The notes: generated from the sequence alone by a model not told the origin. A stretch of 32,009 nt of DNA from JAUNKE01 sp041853585 (GCA_041853585.1 JBGZSM010000015.1:1-32009); one strand, 5' to 3'; shown: positions 8,609-16,346, counted from the first letter of the stretch. Program-made: numbers and translations.

Positions 8609-8612
8609 GTAA

Positions 8613-9101
8613 CTATTCTGCAAATATTCCTTTTTCATGAATACCATGATTTTTTTCTTTCTCATGATTGTAAAGCTTCTGCAAAATCGTAAGCAATGCC
8701 TGATATTCTTCCGGCTCAAGCTGTGATTCGATTTGTTTTTCATGATTCATCAGATGATTGAGCACCTCTTTGATGGTTTTTTCTCCCTTGGTTGTCAATT
8801 TGAGCAGTTGTGAGCGCGAATCTCTCTCCGACGGTTTTTTCTCAACCAGTCCAAGCTCCAACAGCTTTGCCACGATTCTTGTGATATAGGACTTATCGAT
8901 ATTAAACTCTCTCGCCAACACATTCATCGCCACATTCGGATTTCGTTGAATGAACAACAGATTAAAAAACATAATCTGCGATAGATGCACTTCCTGAAGC
9001 TTTTCTTTCACATATTTGTGATAGCTTCGTCCGAGGTAGTTGACCAAGTAGGTCGTAGTGTTCGTCTTGACTCCGGCATATTTGTCCTTTTTTGATTTCA
9101 T
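8613..9101 (-). CDS. MarR family transcriptional regulator
   Basis: A 162-residue winged helix-turn-helix repressor of the MarR family. The recognition helix region is NVLAREFNIDKSYITRIVAKL (about 58-78) and the wing carries the family signature ERDSRSQLLKLT. The N- and C-terminal helices would form the dimer interface. The inducer is unknown. An inverted repeat just downstream of its own promoter suggests autorepression. The neighbouring cstA-type gene has its own promoter and terminator, and the operator was not seen there, so its regulon beyond itself and perhaps the DUF1294 gene is not evident. Confidence 0.9.
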   Translation of the reverse strand: MKSKKDKYAGVKTNTTTYLVNYLGRSYHKYVKEKLQEVHLSQIMFFNLLFIQRNPNVAMNVLAREFNIDKSYITRIVAKLLELGLVEKKPSERDSRSQLLKLTTKGEKTIKEVLNHLMNHEKQIESQLEPEEYQALLTILQKLYNHEKEKNHGIHEKGIFAE

Positions 9102-9127
9102 ACTTTTTATCCTTTCCCTTCCAAATT

Positions 9128-9150
9128 ACTGTCATACTCCAAATGACAGT
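9128..9150. promoter_or_regulatory. Palindromic operator, probable MarR autoregulatory site
   Basis: ACTGTCAT (9128-9135) and ATGACAGT (9143-9150) form a perfect 8-base inverted repeat with a 7-base centre. It lies just after the predicted start of marR transcription, where a bound dimer would block elongation or open-complex formation. This arrangement is common for MarR regulators; the assignment is inference. Confidence 0.6.
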
Positions 9151-9162
9151 CCCCGTTCTCCT

Positions 9163-9192
9163 ATTTTAATATAAATTTCTTGATTATGTCAA
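9163..9192 (-). promoter_or_regulatory. marR promoter
   Basis: On the minus strand a consensus TTGACA (9192-9187) is followed after 18 bases by TAAAAT (9168-9163). It begins only a few bases after the cstA terminator, so the two genes are separate units. Confidence 0.7.
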
Positions 9193-9196
9193 CGCC

Positions 9197-9232
9197 AAGA
9201 AAAAACCATCTGCAACAGCTGCCGCAGATGGT
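9197..9232 (-). terminator. Terminator of the cstA-type gene
   Basis: On the minus strand CCATCTGC pairs with GCAGATGG (9231-9224 and 9213-9206) across a 10-base loop, followed by a TTTTTTCTT tract. It lies about 33 bases after the stop codon. Confidence 0.85.
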
Positions 9233-9264
9233 CAAATTCTATCGAAGAACTGAAGCCTTCGGTT

Positions 9265-10731
9265 TTACTTTGTTAAAGAAGATTGTAATCTTGTCGATGA
9301 TTTCATCTTCAATCCGGTTTTATAAACCATCAATACATAAAGCGCCGTCAACACTCCACCGACGATATACGCCATATTGATTGGAAGATTAAATCCAATT
9401 TTCGCATTCAAAATGAAACTTGAGATGATAAACATATAGAAAGTTCCCGGAATCAATGCCACCAAGAAATTCTTTCCTTCTTTCATCAGATATACCGTCA
9501 TAATCGCAAAAGCAAAGACGGCAATCGTCTGATTACTCCATGCAAAATATCTCCACAACAATTGGAATCCGCCGGAGCTTACTTTTGCAAAAACGAGAAT
9601 TCCCGCCGCCAGTGCAAAAATTACCGTAGATACCATCAATCGATTACGATACGGTTTTTGGTCGATATGCAGATAATCCGCAACCATCAATCGAAGCGAG
9701 CGAAGCGCCGTATCTCCGGATGTGATTGGAAGTACAATAACTCCGATTACCGCAATCATACCGCCCACTGGGCCGAGCAGGTCTTTTGCTACCATACCGA
9801 TAATTTTCGGTCCGCCGACACCGTCCGCATCCAATCCGATGATATGATAAATTCCCATTGCAGCAGCTGCCCAAATCATTGCGATAAATCCTTCAAGCAA
9901 CATCATATAGAAGAAAGTGAACTTTCCTTCACGCTCATTACCTACAGAGCGCGCAATCAAAGTCGATTGAGTGGAATGGAAACCTGAAACGATTCCGCAG
10001 GCAACCGTTACGAAGAATACCGGGATAAGTGGCAGACCGTCCGGATGCACACCCATCCAATTACTCGCTGTAAGATTGTCAAGCTGATAACCTTTCGCAA
10101 ACAATCCGAAGAAGACTCCTACCGCCGAAAGCAAAAGAATTCCACCAAAAATCGGATACACTTTACCGATGATTTTGTCGATAGGGAACAAAGTTGCTAC
10201 CAAATAGTATGCAAAGATTGCCGCATAAACAATCCATACGACCGGGTTGGATGCAACGGACTCTTGTTTGAAGATTTGAGTTACAATCAAATCTCCCGGC
10301 GTATAAATAAATACCGCACCGACAAGAAGCATCAATAACCATAAGAAGAAATTATATACTTGGAAAGTAACATTTCCCAAATATTTTTTGGTCATAACAG
10401 GCATCTGTGCTCCGTTTTCACGAATCGAAATCATTCCTGAAAGATAGTCATGAACGGCTCCTCCAAGCACACAGCCCACCGGAATTGCAATAAATGCAAT
10501 CGGACCGAAAAGAATTCCCGCAATCGGGCCAAGAATTGGACCTGTTCCCGCAATGTTCAACAGCTGAATCAGTCCGTTCTTCCATTTGTTCATTGGTACG
10601 AAATCCACTCCGTCATTCATTGTTATCGCCGGTGTTTTTCTGTCATCCGCGCCGAACATTTTGTCAATGTATGCGCCATACAAAACTCCTCCGACAACCA
10701 GAATGGCCATACCGATTAGAAAAGTAATCAT
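9265..10731 (-). CDS. cstA: CstA family transporter (carbon starvation protein A type)
   Basis: A 488-residue integral membrane protein of the CstA/BtsT family with about 14 hydrophobic segments. Members take up pyruvate or peptides, usually during carbon limitation. The family core is visible: NIAGTGPILGPIAGILFGP (59-77), GGAVHDYLSGM (90-100) and later SGFHSTQSTLIARS. It is the short form, lacking the extra C-terminal region of the E. coli proteins. AAGGAGG close to the ATG fixes the start. The gene is monocistronic, with its own promoter and terminator. The exact substrate cannot be decided from sequence. Confidence 0.9.
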   Translation of the reverse strand: MITFLIGMAILVVGGVLYGAYIDKMFGADDRKTPAITMNDGVDFVPMNKWKNGLIQLLNIAGTGPILGPIAGILFGPIAFIAIPVGCVLGGAVHDYLSGMISIRENGAQMPVMTKKYLGNVTFQVYNFFLWLLMLLVGAVFIYTPGDLIVTQIFKQESVASNPVVWIVYAAIFAYYLVATLFPIDKIIGKVYPIFGGILLLSAVGVFFGLFAKGYQLDNLTASNWMGVHPDGLPLIPVFFVTVACGIVSGFHSTQSTLIARSVGNEREGKFTFFYMMLLEGFIAMIWAAAAMGIYHIIGLDADGVGGPKIIGMVAKDLLGPVGGMIAVIGVIVLPITSGDTALRSLRLMVADYLHIDQKPYRNRLMVSTVIFALAAGILVFAKVSSGGFQLLWRYFAWSNQTIAVFAFAIMTVYLMKEGKNFLVALIPGTFYMFIISSFILNAKIGFNLPINMAYIVGGVLTALYVLMVYKTGLKMKSSTRLQSSLTK

Positions 10732-10808
10732 TTTTTCTCCTCCTTTAACTTCCTTAGTAAGTTTGTATCCTTAAAAGAATTCACAAACTTGTACTCTAAT
10801 CAACTAAA

Positions 10809-10837
10809 ATTATATATCCAAACCACAAAATTGACAA
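10809..10837 (-). promoter_or_regulatory. cstA promoter
   Basis: On the minus strand TTGTCA (10837-10832), 17 bases, TATAAT (10814-10809). The leader of about 70 bases contains the AAGTTTGT/ACAAACTT inverted repeat, which could be an operator or an RNA hairpin. Confidence 0.75.
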
Positions 10838-10976
10838 TATATTTTTGCAAAAAATTATCTATTTCCACAAAGTCCTAAAAAGCAGTAATTGCTCATTTTA
10901 TATTGTTTCCGTCTTTTTTGTTCTCAAAAGCTCAGTTTCTTAAACTGAAAAAACTAATTCCTTTTTTATTTTAACA

Positions 10977-11022
10977 TCAAAAAAAGATAAGAGATTCAAA
11001 TTTTCCCCTTATCTTTTTTATT
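10977..11022 (-). terminator. Terminator of the ccdA-selenoprotein operon
   Basis: AAAAAGATAAG (10981-10991) and CTTATCTTTTT (11008-11018) pair perfectly over 11 bases with A and T runs on both sides, so it can act in either direction. It lies about 10 bases beyond the selenoprotein stop codon. Confidence 0.8.
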
Positions 11023-11032
11023 ATGATTTAAA

Positions 11033-11704
11033 TTATTGGAATACTTCCGCTAAAGATTTCCCGATATTTTCATCCTGAAGAATGAAATCCGAAATCTTTT
11101 TCAGACTCGCTTCATCGAGCGGACCCGTATAAACGCCTGCGATGTTTCCACCTTTATCAATAAACATCGTCGTCGGATACGCATTGATGTGAAAGGCGAC
11201 ATTGGCGCTTTGCTCAATATCCAATCCGCCTTTTCCGCTCAACGCCTCATCATAGAAAATCGGCATCGTATAGCCTTCTTTCTTCATAAAATTATCGGCA
11301 TCCTCTCTTTTTTCACGCATACCGTCCGTGCCGTTAATCATCATCACATTGAGACCTTTGTCCTTGTAGTCGTCATAAAGTTTTTGGAAATCGCCCATTT
11401 CCTGTCTGCAATAGCCTCACCAGCTTGCCCAGAAATTGATGATTGTCGCCTGCCCTTTATAATCGGACAGCTTTACCTGCTTACCGTCTTTATCAAAAAC
11501 GGTAAAATCTGGTGCGGCTGACGCTTTCGCATCCGCTTCTTTTCCGTCTTTTTCTTTCTTATCCTCCGCCGGTTTCTCTTGGCTCTCTTTTGTTTCCTGT
11601 CGGTTGCTCGGTTGCTTCGCTTCCTCTTTCGGTGCACAACCGATGCTCGCCCCCGCCATTACCAGTGCCAAAGCCAGCGCCATCCATACTTTTCTTTTCT
11701 TCAT
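11033..11704 (-). CDS. TlpA/ResA-like thioredoxin lipoprotein, predicted selenoprotein (UxxC)
   Basis: A 223-residue exported thioredoxin-fold lipoprotein, read through an in-frame TGA at 11419-11417. The N-terminus is a signal with lipobox AGASIGC (Cys23), followed by a Lys/Glu-rich linker (about 25-65). The domain starts at APDFTVFDKDGK. The active site reads NFWASW-U-GYC, with Sec96 and Cys99 where other family members have WCxxC, and YPTT holds the cis-Pro. Residues on both sides of the TGA match the family without any frame change, so this is not a frameshift. A GGAAAT/ATTTCC hairpin follows at a SECIS-like distance. The gene lies eight bases after ccdA, whose product would reduce it across the membrane. 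A simple nonsense mutation is the alternative, but it would have to hit exactly this position. Confidence 0.85.
11380..11419 (-). promoter_or_regulatory. Sec UGA codon and candidate bacterial SECIS hairpin
   Basis: On the minus strand the UGA is followed after 14 bases by GGAAAU, loop GGGCG and AUUUCC: a perfect 6-bp stem with a G-rich 5-base loop about 20-25 bases after the UGA. Bacterial SECIS elements lie inside the coding region at this distance and usually have a G in the apical loop. The fold was done by eye. Confidence 0.65.
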
Positions 11705-11712
11705 TTTTTCAC

Positions 11713-12399
11713 CTATAAAAACAATCTTAAAAACCTTGCATAGTAACCGCTCATGATTGCTATGCCGATTAAAATTAAAAATATGCCTGCCAATTTGTTG
11801 ATAACGGCATAATTTTTCTCAATAAATTCAATCGCCCCCATCATCTTGTGAAGTAACAATGCCGAAACAATAAATGGAATCCCAAGTCCCAGACTGTATG
11901 CCAAAAGCATCAGCGAGCCTTGTAAAACCGTTTCCGAATTGGCAGCCGTTAACAATGCGGTCGAAAGCCATGTTCCTACACAGGGAGTCCACCCGATGGA
12001 AAAAATCATGCCGAACAAAATCGCCTTCCCGAATTGAATCGGCTCGACCTTGTTCTGCATTCGAACACTTTTATGGAGAAAGGACAGCTTAATCCATCCC
12101 ATATAGCTCAGACCGAATAATACGATAATCGCTCCCGTCACCAAATTGACGGCACGAGCATACATTATCAAAAATCGCCCGACTGTCGCCGCCGCCGCGC
12201 CGAGCAAAACGAACACGATGCTGAATCCGATGACAAAGCCGATCGAATTTTTGAATGCCCGCATCTTGTGCTCCGCCCGATTGTGCTCCGCTTCATTGAT
12301 ATCTCCGATAAAGTAGGTGATATAAATCGGAAGCATCGGCAAAAGACATGGCGAGATAAATGTAATGACCCCTTCTAAAAATAATGCTGCATATTCCAT
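11713..12399 (-). CDS. ccdA: CcdA family cytochrome c biogenesis / thiol-disulfide electron carrier
   Basis: A 228-residue membrane protein of the CcdA/DsbD-beta family with six hydrophobic segments. It carries electrons from cytoplasmic thioredoxin to extracytoplasmic thiol proteins. The redox pair is Cys18 in FISPCLLP and Cys140 in GWTPCVG, both with the family's Pro context. The gene directly precedes the thioredoxin-like selenoprotein, its natural partner. An upstream in-frame ATG at 12417 exists, but GGAGG precedes the ATG at 12399 with four bases of spacing, so that start was chosen. TATAAT lies just upstream at 12424-12419 on the minus strand, without a good -35 box. Confidence 0.9.
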   Translation of the reverse strand: MEYAALFLEGVITFISPCLLPMLPIYITYFIGDINEAEHNRAEHKMRAFKNSIGFVIGFSIVFVLLGAAAATVGRFLIMYARAVNLVTGAIIVLFGLSYMGWIKLSFLHKSVRMQNKVEPIQFGKAILFGMIFSIGWTPCVGTWLSTALLTAANSETVLQGSLMLLAYSLGLGIPFIVSALLLHKMMGAIEFIEKNYAVINKLAGIFLILIGIAIMSGYYARFLRLFL

Positions 12400-12486
12400 A
12401 CGCCCTCCTGTAAACATTATACATGATTTCGTATGAAAATAATATCTATTTTTATTTAAAAACTTTTATTAAATACAACAGCGGAA

Positions 12487-12515
12487 TTGACATTCTCTCA
12501 TTTTTTCAGTAAAAT
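12487..12515 (+). promoter_or_regulatory. Consensus promoter of the structured RNA
   Basis: TTGACA (12487-12492), 17 bases, TAAAAT (12510-12515). The predicted first transcribed base lies at about 12521-12523, exactly where the closing helix of the RNA begins. No start codon with a ribosome binding site follows. Confidence 0.8.
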
Positions 12516-12520
12516 GAAGT

Positions 12521-12730
12521 AGCTTTAAGGGTCTGTGGTTGAAAGTCCATGTCAGATGCGGACAAAGGGACCCACGTAAGTTTTGGCATAGCGACCAAAA
12601 TGAGCATGGCGCATTCTAGGAGTAAGCCCTGCCGATTTTTCGAGAGAAGTGGCGTGACGCAAACCGGAGCAAGACTTCCAGCAGGCGAGTGTGGGGGAAA
12701 AGACCAGGTCAGCCTTAAAGCTTTATCGTT
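12521..12730 (+). ncRNA. Structured non-coding RNA, about 200 nt (candidate raiA-motif-like RNA)
   Basis: The 5' end AGCTTTAAGG (12521-12530) and 3' end CCTTAAAGCT (12713-12722) form a perfect 10-bp closing helix. Inside are further helices: GTCC/GGAC (12545-12548 with 12560-12563), GTGG/CCAC (12535-12538 with 12572-12575), TTTTGG/CCAAAA (12581-12586 with 12595-12600) and GGTCT/AGACC (12530-12534 with 12701-12705). The region is richer in G and C than the surrounding spacers, has a consensus promoter and no plausible ORF. It does not contain the hallmark sequences of tmRNA, RNase P, SRP RNA or T-box RNAs. In some Clostridia the raiA RNA lies beside comFC, as here, and has a similar size; that identity is a hypothesis only. 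Transcription is convergent with comFC. Confidence 0.6.
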
Positions 12731-12735
12731 TTAAT

Positions 12736-13467
12736 TTATTTTCTTGCGCTGCAAAGAGTGAGCGCGGTAATCTCGATATTTAGAATCTGTTTTTTTGCCA
12801 ATTTGGAAAGCTCGCTCAGCGTGGAGCCCGTCGTAATGATGTCATCCACTATCAGCAGCTTTATTTTTTTGTCCGCCTTTTCCTCACGCTGATAAAAATT
12901 CGAAATCATCCGCTCCAAAACTTCTTCGTCGATGGCAAATGCATCTTCCAGCTCCGCGATTCGCCTTCCTCTTGAAAAACCGGATAAAAAATCCGTTTTC
13001 TTCTGCCGAACGAACAGCTCGACATAGCAATTTTCATCGATATGTTCGGCAATCAATGCGCTTTGATTAAATCCTCTCGTATTCATTCGCTCCACCGAAA
13101 TCGGTACGGCGGTGATAAAATCATATTGCAATTCATTTTCCGCAATAAATGCTTTGAGTATCGCGCCGAAATATTTTCCCATATAGCTTTTGTGACCGTA
13201 TTTGTAAGAATAGATGCTGTGATGCATAAAGTCATTGTAAGCCAAAGCCGAATACACTTTATCGAAATGGTATTTTTCATCCGAACAGGCGATGCAGATT
13301 CCTGCTCCTTTGCCGAAACGCCCGCATCGAGTGCAGATTTCCGAAATAAAATCCATCTTCTGATAGCAGGATTTACAGGTGGATAAATAATTTTCCCTGC
13401 TGATTGGACTTCCGCAAAAAATGCAGTTGATATTCCTTGGAAACAAAATCTCGCTTAGCAAATTCAT
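12736..13467 (-). CDS. comFC: ComFC family phosphoribosyltransferase-like competence protein
   Basis: A 243-residue protein. The N-terminal quarter has four CxxC pairs (Cys15/18, 31/34, 45/48, 58/61), forming a double zinc ribbon. The C-terminal domain is a type I phosphoribosyltransferase with the PRPP loop LLIVDDIITTGST (about residues 204-216). ComFC takes part in DNA uptake and natural transformation, where it works with the ComFA helicase; no comFA is in the window. A TTG at 13482 could extend the frame, but GGGGGAG lies six bases before the ATG at 13467, which was chosen. Confidence 0.88.
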   Translation of the reverse strand: MNLLSEILFPRNINCIFCGSPISRENYLSTCKSCYQKMDFISEICTRCGRFGKGAGICIACSDEKYHFDKVYSALAYNDFMHHSIYSYKYGHKSYMGKYFGAILKAFIAENELQYDFITAVPISVERMNTRGFNQSALIAEHIDENCYVELFVRQKKTDFLSGFSRGRRIAELEDAFAIDEEVLERMISNFYQREEKADKKIKLLIVDDIITTGSTLSELSKLAKKQILNIEITALTLCSARK

Positions 13468-13529
13468 CTCAAACTCCCCCAATGTAAATTAATTTTGCGA
13501 ATCGGTTTTTTAAATCTTATCCCAACGAT

Positions 13530-13558
13530 ATTATACCTGAAAATTTTTTTGCATGCAA
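13530..13558 (-). promoter_or_regulatory. comFC promoter
   Basis: On the minus strand TTGCAT (13558-13553), 17 bases, TATAAT (13535-13530). The -35 box touches the T run of the terminator of the preceding HAD gene, so comFC starts its own transcript. Confidence 0.65.
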
Positions 13559-13578
13559 AAAGACAGCCGAAGCTGTCT
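13557..13578 (-). terminator. Terminator of the HAD phosphatase gene
   Basis: On the minus strand AGACAGC, loop, GCTGTCT (13578-13561) is followed by five T. The stop codon TAG of the gene lies within the first arm. Confidence 0.75.
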
Positions 13579-14392
13579 ATATGAGTACCAAATTTTCTAT
13601 CGCATGTGCAACGCCATGCTCGTTGTTGGTAAGCGTAATGAAATCCGCGACCGATTTCAATTTTTCCGCCGCATTGCCCATCGCCACCGCATACCCAGCC
13701 GCTTTGAGCATGCCGACATCATTTTCTCCGTCGCCGATTGCCATCACCTGTTCTTTTTTCAAATTCTTGATTTGCATAATTCGGTGCAGCGCGTTGGATT
13801 TATCCATTCCTTCTTCCAAAATCTCAAGCGCACAACTCAATGAGAAAGGCAGCCGAATTCGCTCGCTGAAATGTTCCTCGAGCTTTGTTTTAATTTTGTT
13901 CAAGGTTTCGTTGGAGCCGATTAAAAGCCCTTTGGCGATAAATCGCTCTTGAAACTCCTGCACCAAATCTTCGACAAATCGCAGGCTGCCTTCCCCGCAG
14001 ATTCGCCGGTGCTGCTCCGCGCCCAAACTGTTTTTATAAATGCGGTCGGCATAGGTATGTCGCTCGCCGGAAATCAGAAGTACGACTTCATGAGCATATT
14101 CTTTGGCAAATTCATGCGCCTTGGCAATCAACTCGATGTCCATATTGCTCACCCGAATAAAATCATTCGCTTTCTTATCATAAATGATGGAACCGTTCGC
14201 AAGCGCCGCATAATTTACAAAATCCATCTCTTGGATATAATTTTTCGCCTCGCTGTAAGTTCTTCCGGTGTTCATCATTATTTCAATGCCGTTTTGGCTC
14301 GCTTTGCGTAAAGTGTTTTTTGTTTTTTCGCTGATGGTATGGTCGCTCTGCAAAACCGTCGCGTCCATATCCAAAGAAATCAATCGATACAT
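13577..14392 (-). CDS. Cof-type HAD-IIB family hydrolase
   Basis: A 271-residue cytoplasmic phosphatase of the haloacid dehalogenase superfamily, Cof subfamily. Motif I is SLDMDATVL (6-14), where Ala replaces the common Gly of DxDGT. Motif II is NTGRTYSEA, and motif IV is GDGENDVGML followed by AGYAVAMGNA near the C-terminus. Such enzymes dephosphorylate sugar phosphates, nucleotides or cofactors such as FMN or PLP; the substrate is open. AAGGAG upstream of the ATG supports the start. TATAAT on the minus strand at 14422-14417 is a probable -10 box; no good -35 box is visible. Confidence 0.88.
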   Translation of the reverse strand: MYRLISLDMDATVLQSDHTISEKTKNTLRKASQNGIEIMMNTGRTYSEAKNYIQEMDFVNYAALANGSIIYDKKANDFIRVSNMDIELIAKAHEFAKEYAHEVVLLISGERHTYADRIYKNSLGAEQHRRICGEGSLRFVEDLVQEFQERFIAKGLLIGSNETLNKIKTKLEEHFSERIRLPFSLSCALEILEEGMDKSNALHRIMQIKNLKKEQVMAIGDGENDVGMLKAAGYAVAMGNAAEKLKSVADFITLTNNEHGVAHAIENLVLI

Positions 14393-14713
14393 ATATTCTC
14401 CTTTTCGTTCACGCTTATTATACCATCATTTAAGAAAATATAACAGAACGACTGTGCTTTTTTTGATTTTCAAATTCTCAACTCTTATTACATTTAATTT
14501 TCGAGCTGCAATTCCGATTTTCGGCTTTTGCATTGGCTTTTTGAATTCGCAATTTCCAATTCGTATTTGGGATTTCAATTTTGAATTTTGATTTTGATTT
14601 TAATATCGAATTATATCAACAGACATCGGATAGATAAAAATTATTTCGCAACCTCCCTTTTTGTGCTATAATATTGTTGTTTAGGATAGTCTTAACTTAA
14701 ATAGGAGGTATAT
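14393..14713. other. Divergent intergenic region, AT-rich
   Basis: No gene. Besides the two divergent promoters it contains a low-complexity stretch (14460-14610) built of overlapping AATT, TTTC and GATTTT words. Similar sequence is found in other spacers of this window. Confidence 0.5.
14667..14708 (+). promoter_or_regulatory. -10 box and ribosome binding site of the lapA-like gene
   Basis: TATAAT at 14667-14672 without a clear -35 box, and AGGAGG at 14703-14708, five bases before the ATG at 14714. Confidence 0.55.
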
Positions 14714-15112
14714 ATGTCAAGAGTGAAAACTGTTCTGGCGTTGATTGCTGTCGTACTGGTAGCTATCTTTGCCGTTCAAAATTCAGATCCGGTAGTCATT
14801 CGTTTCATCGTTTGGGAAGCGACCGTTTCTCATGCGCTCATCATCGTGGGCAGCGTTGTAGTCGGCGTTCTCATCGGTTTGCTCGTCGGATTAAACAGCA
14901 GTTTCCAAGCATCGCGCGTTGCAAAGGAAATGAACAAGAACCAAAACGAGCTGACCAAGAACATGAATGATATGGAATCTGAAAATAAAAGACTCATTGC
15001 AGAAGTTGAAGTATTACGCAAAGAATTGGAGAGCGCAAAGCAGGCAAACATTCAGCAGGATGTTGTTGCTCCAACAGATTTTAACGACAGCATCGATTCG
15101 ATGGATATTTAA
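14714..15112 (+). CDS. LapA domain (DUF1049) membrane protein
   Basis: A 132-residue small membrane protein. It has two hydrophobic segments (about 5-24 and 40-62) separated by the family sequence FAVQNSDPVVIRF, then a charged coiled-coil region (about 70-112) and an acidic tail. The LapA domain was named in Gram-negative lipopolysaccharide assembly, but single-domain versions are common in Firmicutes, where the role is unknown. The coiled coil suggests an oligomer or a partner in the cytoplasm. The gene stands alone on the plus strand between two minus-strand units. Confidence 0.85.
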   Translation: MSRVKTVLALIAVVLVAIFAVQNSDPVVIRFIVWEATVSHALIIVGSVVVGVLIGLLVGLNSSFQASRVAKEMNKNQNELTKNMNDMESENKRLIAEVEVLRKELESAKQANIQQDVVAPTDFNDSIDSMDI

Positions 15113-15136
15113 GGGCAGCTGAAAAGCCTTAAAAAA

Positions 15137-15170
15137 ATGGCAAACTTGTAAGAGTAAGCCATTTTTTGTT
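15137..15170 (+). terminator. Terminator of the lapA-like gene
   Basis: ATGGC (15137-15141) pairs with GCCAT (15158-15162), with inner ACT/AGT pairing, then a TTTTTT run. The sequence GCAAACTTGTAAGAG is nearly the same as in the element at 2792-2824. Confidence 0.7.
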
Positions 15171-15203
15171 TTATAGTCTTCTATCATTACCTTATATCGA
15201 TAC

Positions 15204-15241
15204 AAAAAAGCTGTTGCCGAGCAAAGCTCCCAGCAACAGCT
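15204..15241 (-). terminator. recA terminator
   Basis: On the minus strand AGCTGTTGC (15241-15233) pairs with GCAACAGCT (15217-15209), followed by TTTTTTGTA. It almost duplicates the wecB operon terminator at 2911-2949. Confidence 0.85.
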
Positions 15242-15251
15242 ACCTTTCATA

Positions 15252-16346
15252 TTATTCCGCAGCCTCATCGCTCTCACCGGAATCCCCCGATTCGCTCGCG
15301 GTTCCGTTTTCGATATAATGCGCCTTGACCTTCGCCTCGATTTCATCCATCAGTTCTTTATGCTCCAACAGATAGTCCTTGACATTTTCTTTTCCCTGAC
15401 CGAGCTTCTCATCATTGTAAGAATACCATGCGCCCGATTTTTTCACAATGTCCGCATCAACGCCGAGGTCGATGATTTCGCCCACTTTGGAAATCCCTTT
15501 TCCGTAGGTGATGTCGAATTCCGCAATTTTAAACGGCGGTGCCAATTTGTTTTTGACAACTTTAACCTTGGTACGATTGCCGAGCATGTCGTCGCCCTTT
15601 TTAATCGTTTCGGTACGACGCACATCCAAACGAATCGATGAATAAAAACGCAATGCGCGACCTCCCGTCGTCGTTTCACTCGGTCCGTACGAATTTCCGA
15701 TTTTCTCTCTCAACTGGTTGATGAAAATCGTAATCGCTTTGGAGCGGTTAATCGAGCTTGTCAATTTACGAAGCGCCTTGGACATCAATCTTGCCTGCAA
15801 TCCCATTTGCTGGTCGATCATCTCGCCTTCAATCTCCGCCTTCGGAACCAATGCCGCCACCGAGTCGATGACGATGATGTCGATAACGCCCGAGCCGACC
15901 AATGTGTCCGCAATCTCAAGCGCCTGCTCGCCATTGTCCGGTTGAGAAATAATCAAATTGTCGATATCCACACCCAATGCCTTTGCATAGGACGGGTCGA
16001 GTGCATGTTCCGCGTCGATGAATGCCGCCATGCCGCCGAGCTTTTGTGCCTCGGCAATCGCGTGAAGCGCCACCGTCGTTTTACCGGACGACTCCGGTCC
16101 GTAAATCTCAATAATTCTTCCTTTCGGCAAACCTCCGATTCCAAGTGCCAAGTCCAATCCGAGCGAACCGGTCGAAACCACTTCGATATTCATGTGGAGA
16201 TTTTCGCCCAACATCATGACGGAGCCTTTTCCAAAATCTTTTTCAATTTTTGCCAGCGTGGACTCAATCGCTTTTTGTCGTTCTTCGTTGCTCATCTGGT
16301 CCGCTGCCAATCGTTTATCTTTCATTGCGCTCTTTTTTTCAGCCAT
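15252..16346 (-). CDS. recA: Recombinase RecA
   Basis: A 364-residue RecA, normal length with a short acidic C-terminal tail. Walker A is GPESSGKT (83-90), Walker B is in the VIDSVAALVPK segment, and the L2 loop region carries NQLREKIG and GPSETTTGGRALRFYSS. It drives homologous strand exchange and SOS co-protease activity. The first ATG has GGAGG five bases upstream. The gene is monocistronic with a consensus promoter and a terminator. No convincing Gram-positive SOS box was found near the promoter by eye. Confidence 0.98.
   Translation of the reverse strand: MAEKKSAMKDKRLAADQMSNEERQKAIESTLAKIEKDFGKGSVMMLGENLHMNIEVVSTGSLGLDLALGIGGLPKGRIIEIYGPESSGKTTVALHAIAEAQKLGGMAAFIDAEHALDPSYAKALGVDIDNLIISQPDNGEQALEIADTLVGSGVIDIIVIDSVAALVPKAEIEGEMIDQQMGLQARLMSKALRKLTSSINRSKAITIFINQLREKIGNSYGPSETTTGGRALRFYSSIRLDVRRTETIKKGDDMLGNRTKVKVVKNKLAPPFKIAEFDITYGKGISKVGEIIDLGVDADIVKKSGAWYSYNDEKLGQGKENVKDYLLEHKELMDEIEAKVKAHYIENGTASESGDSGESDEAAE

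Larger units (their letters stand above)
10732..11032. other. Intergenic: cstA leader and terminator of the selenoprotein gene
   Basis: No gene. It holds the cstA promoter, an inverted repeat in the cstA leader (AAGTTTGT at 10759-10766 and ACAAACTT at 10783-10790), a short perfect hairpin TCAGTTT-CTT-AAACTGA at 10932-10948, and the terminator at 10977-11022. Confidence 0.6.

Noticed and set aside
11398..11419. Frameshift or two separate genes in the thioredoxin-like protein
   Set aside because: Both halves are in the same phase and the residues on each side of the TGA match the family active site without a gap.
12521..12730. SRP RNA, tmRNA, RNase P RNA or T-box as the identity of the RNA
   Set aside because: The hallmark sequences of these classes (GGAAG..GCAG loop, tRNA-like ends, GAGGAAAGTCC, AGGGTGG) were not found; CCATGTCAG alone resembles SRP only by chance.
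12549..12734. A 61-codon open frame on the plus strand inside the structured RNA
   Set aside because: It has no ribosome binding site, no recognisable product, and its bases are explained by the RNA helices.
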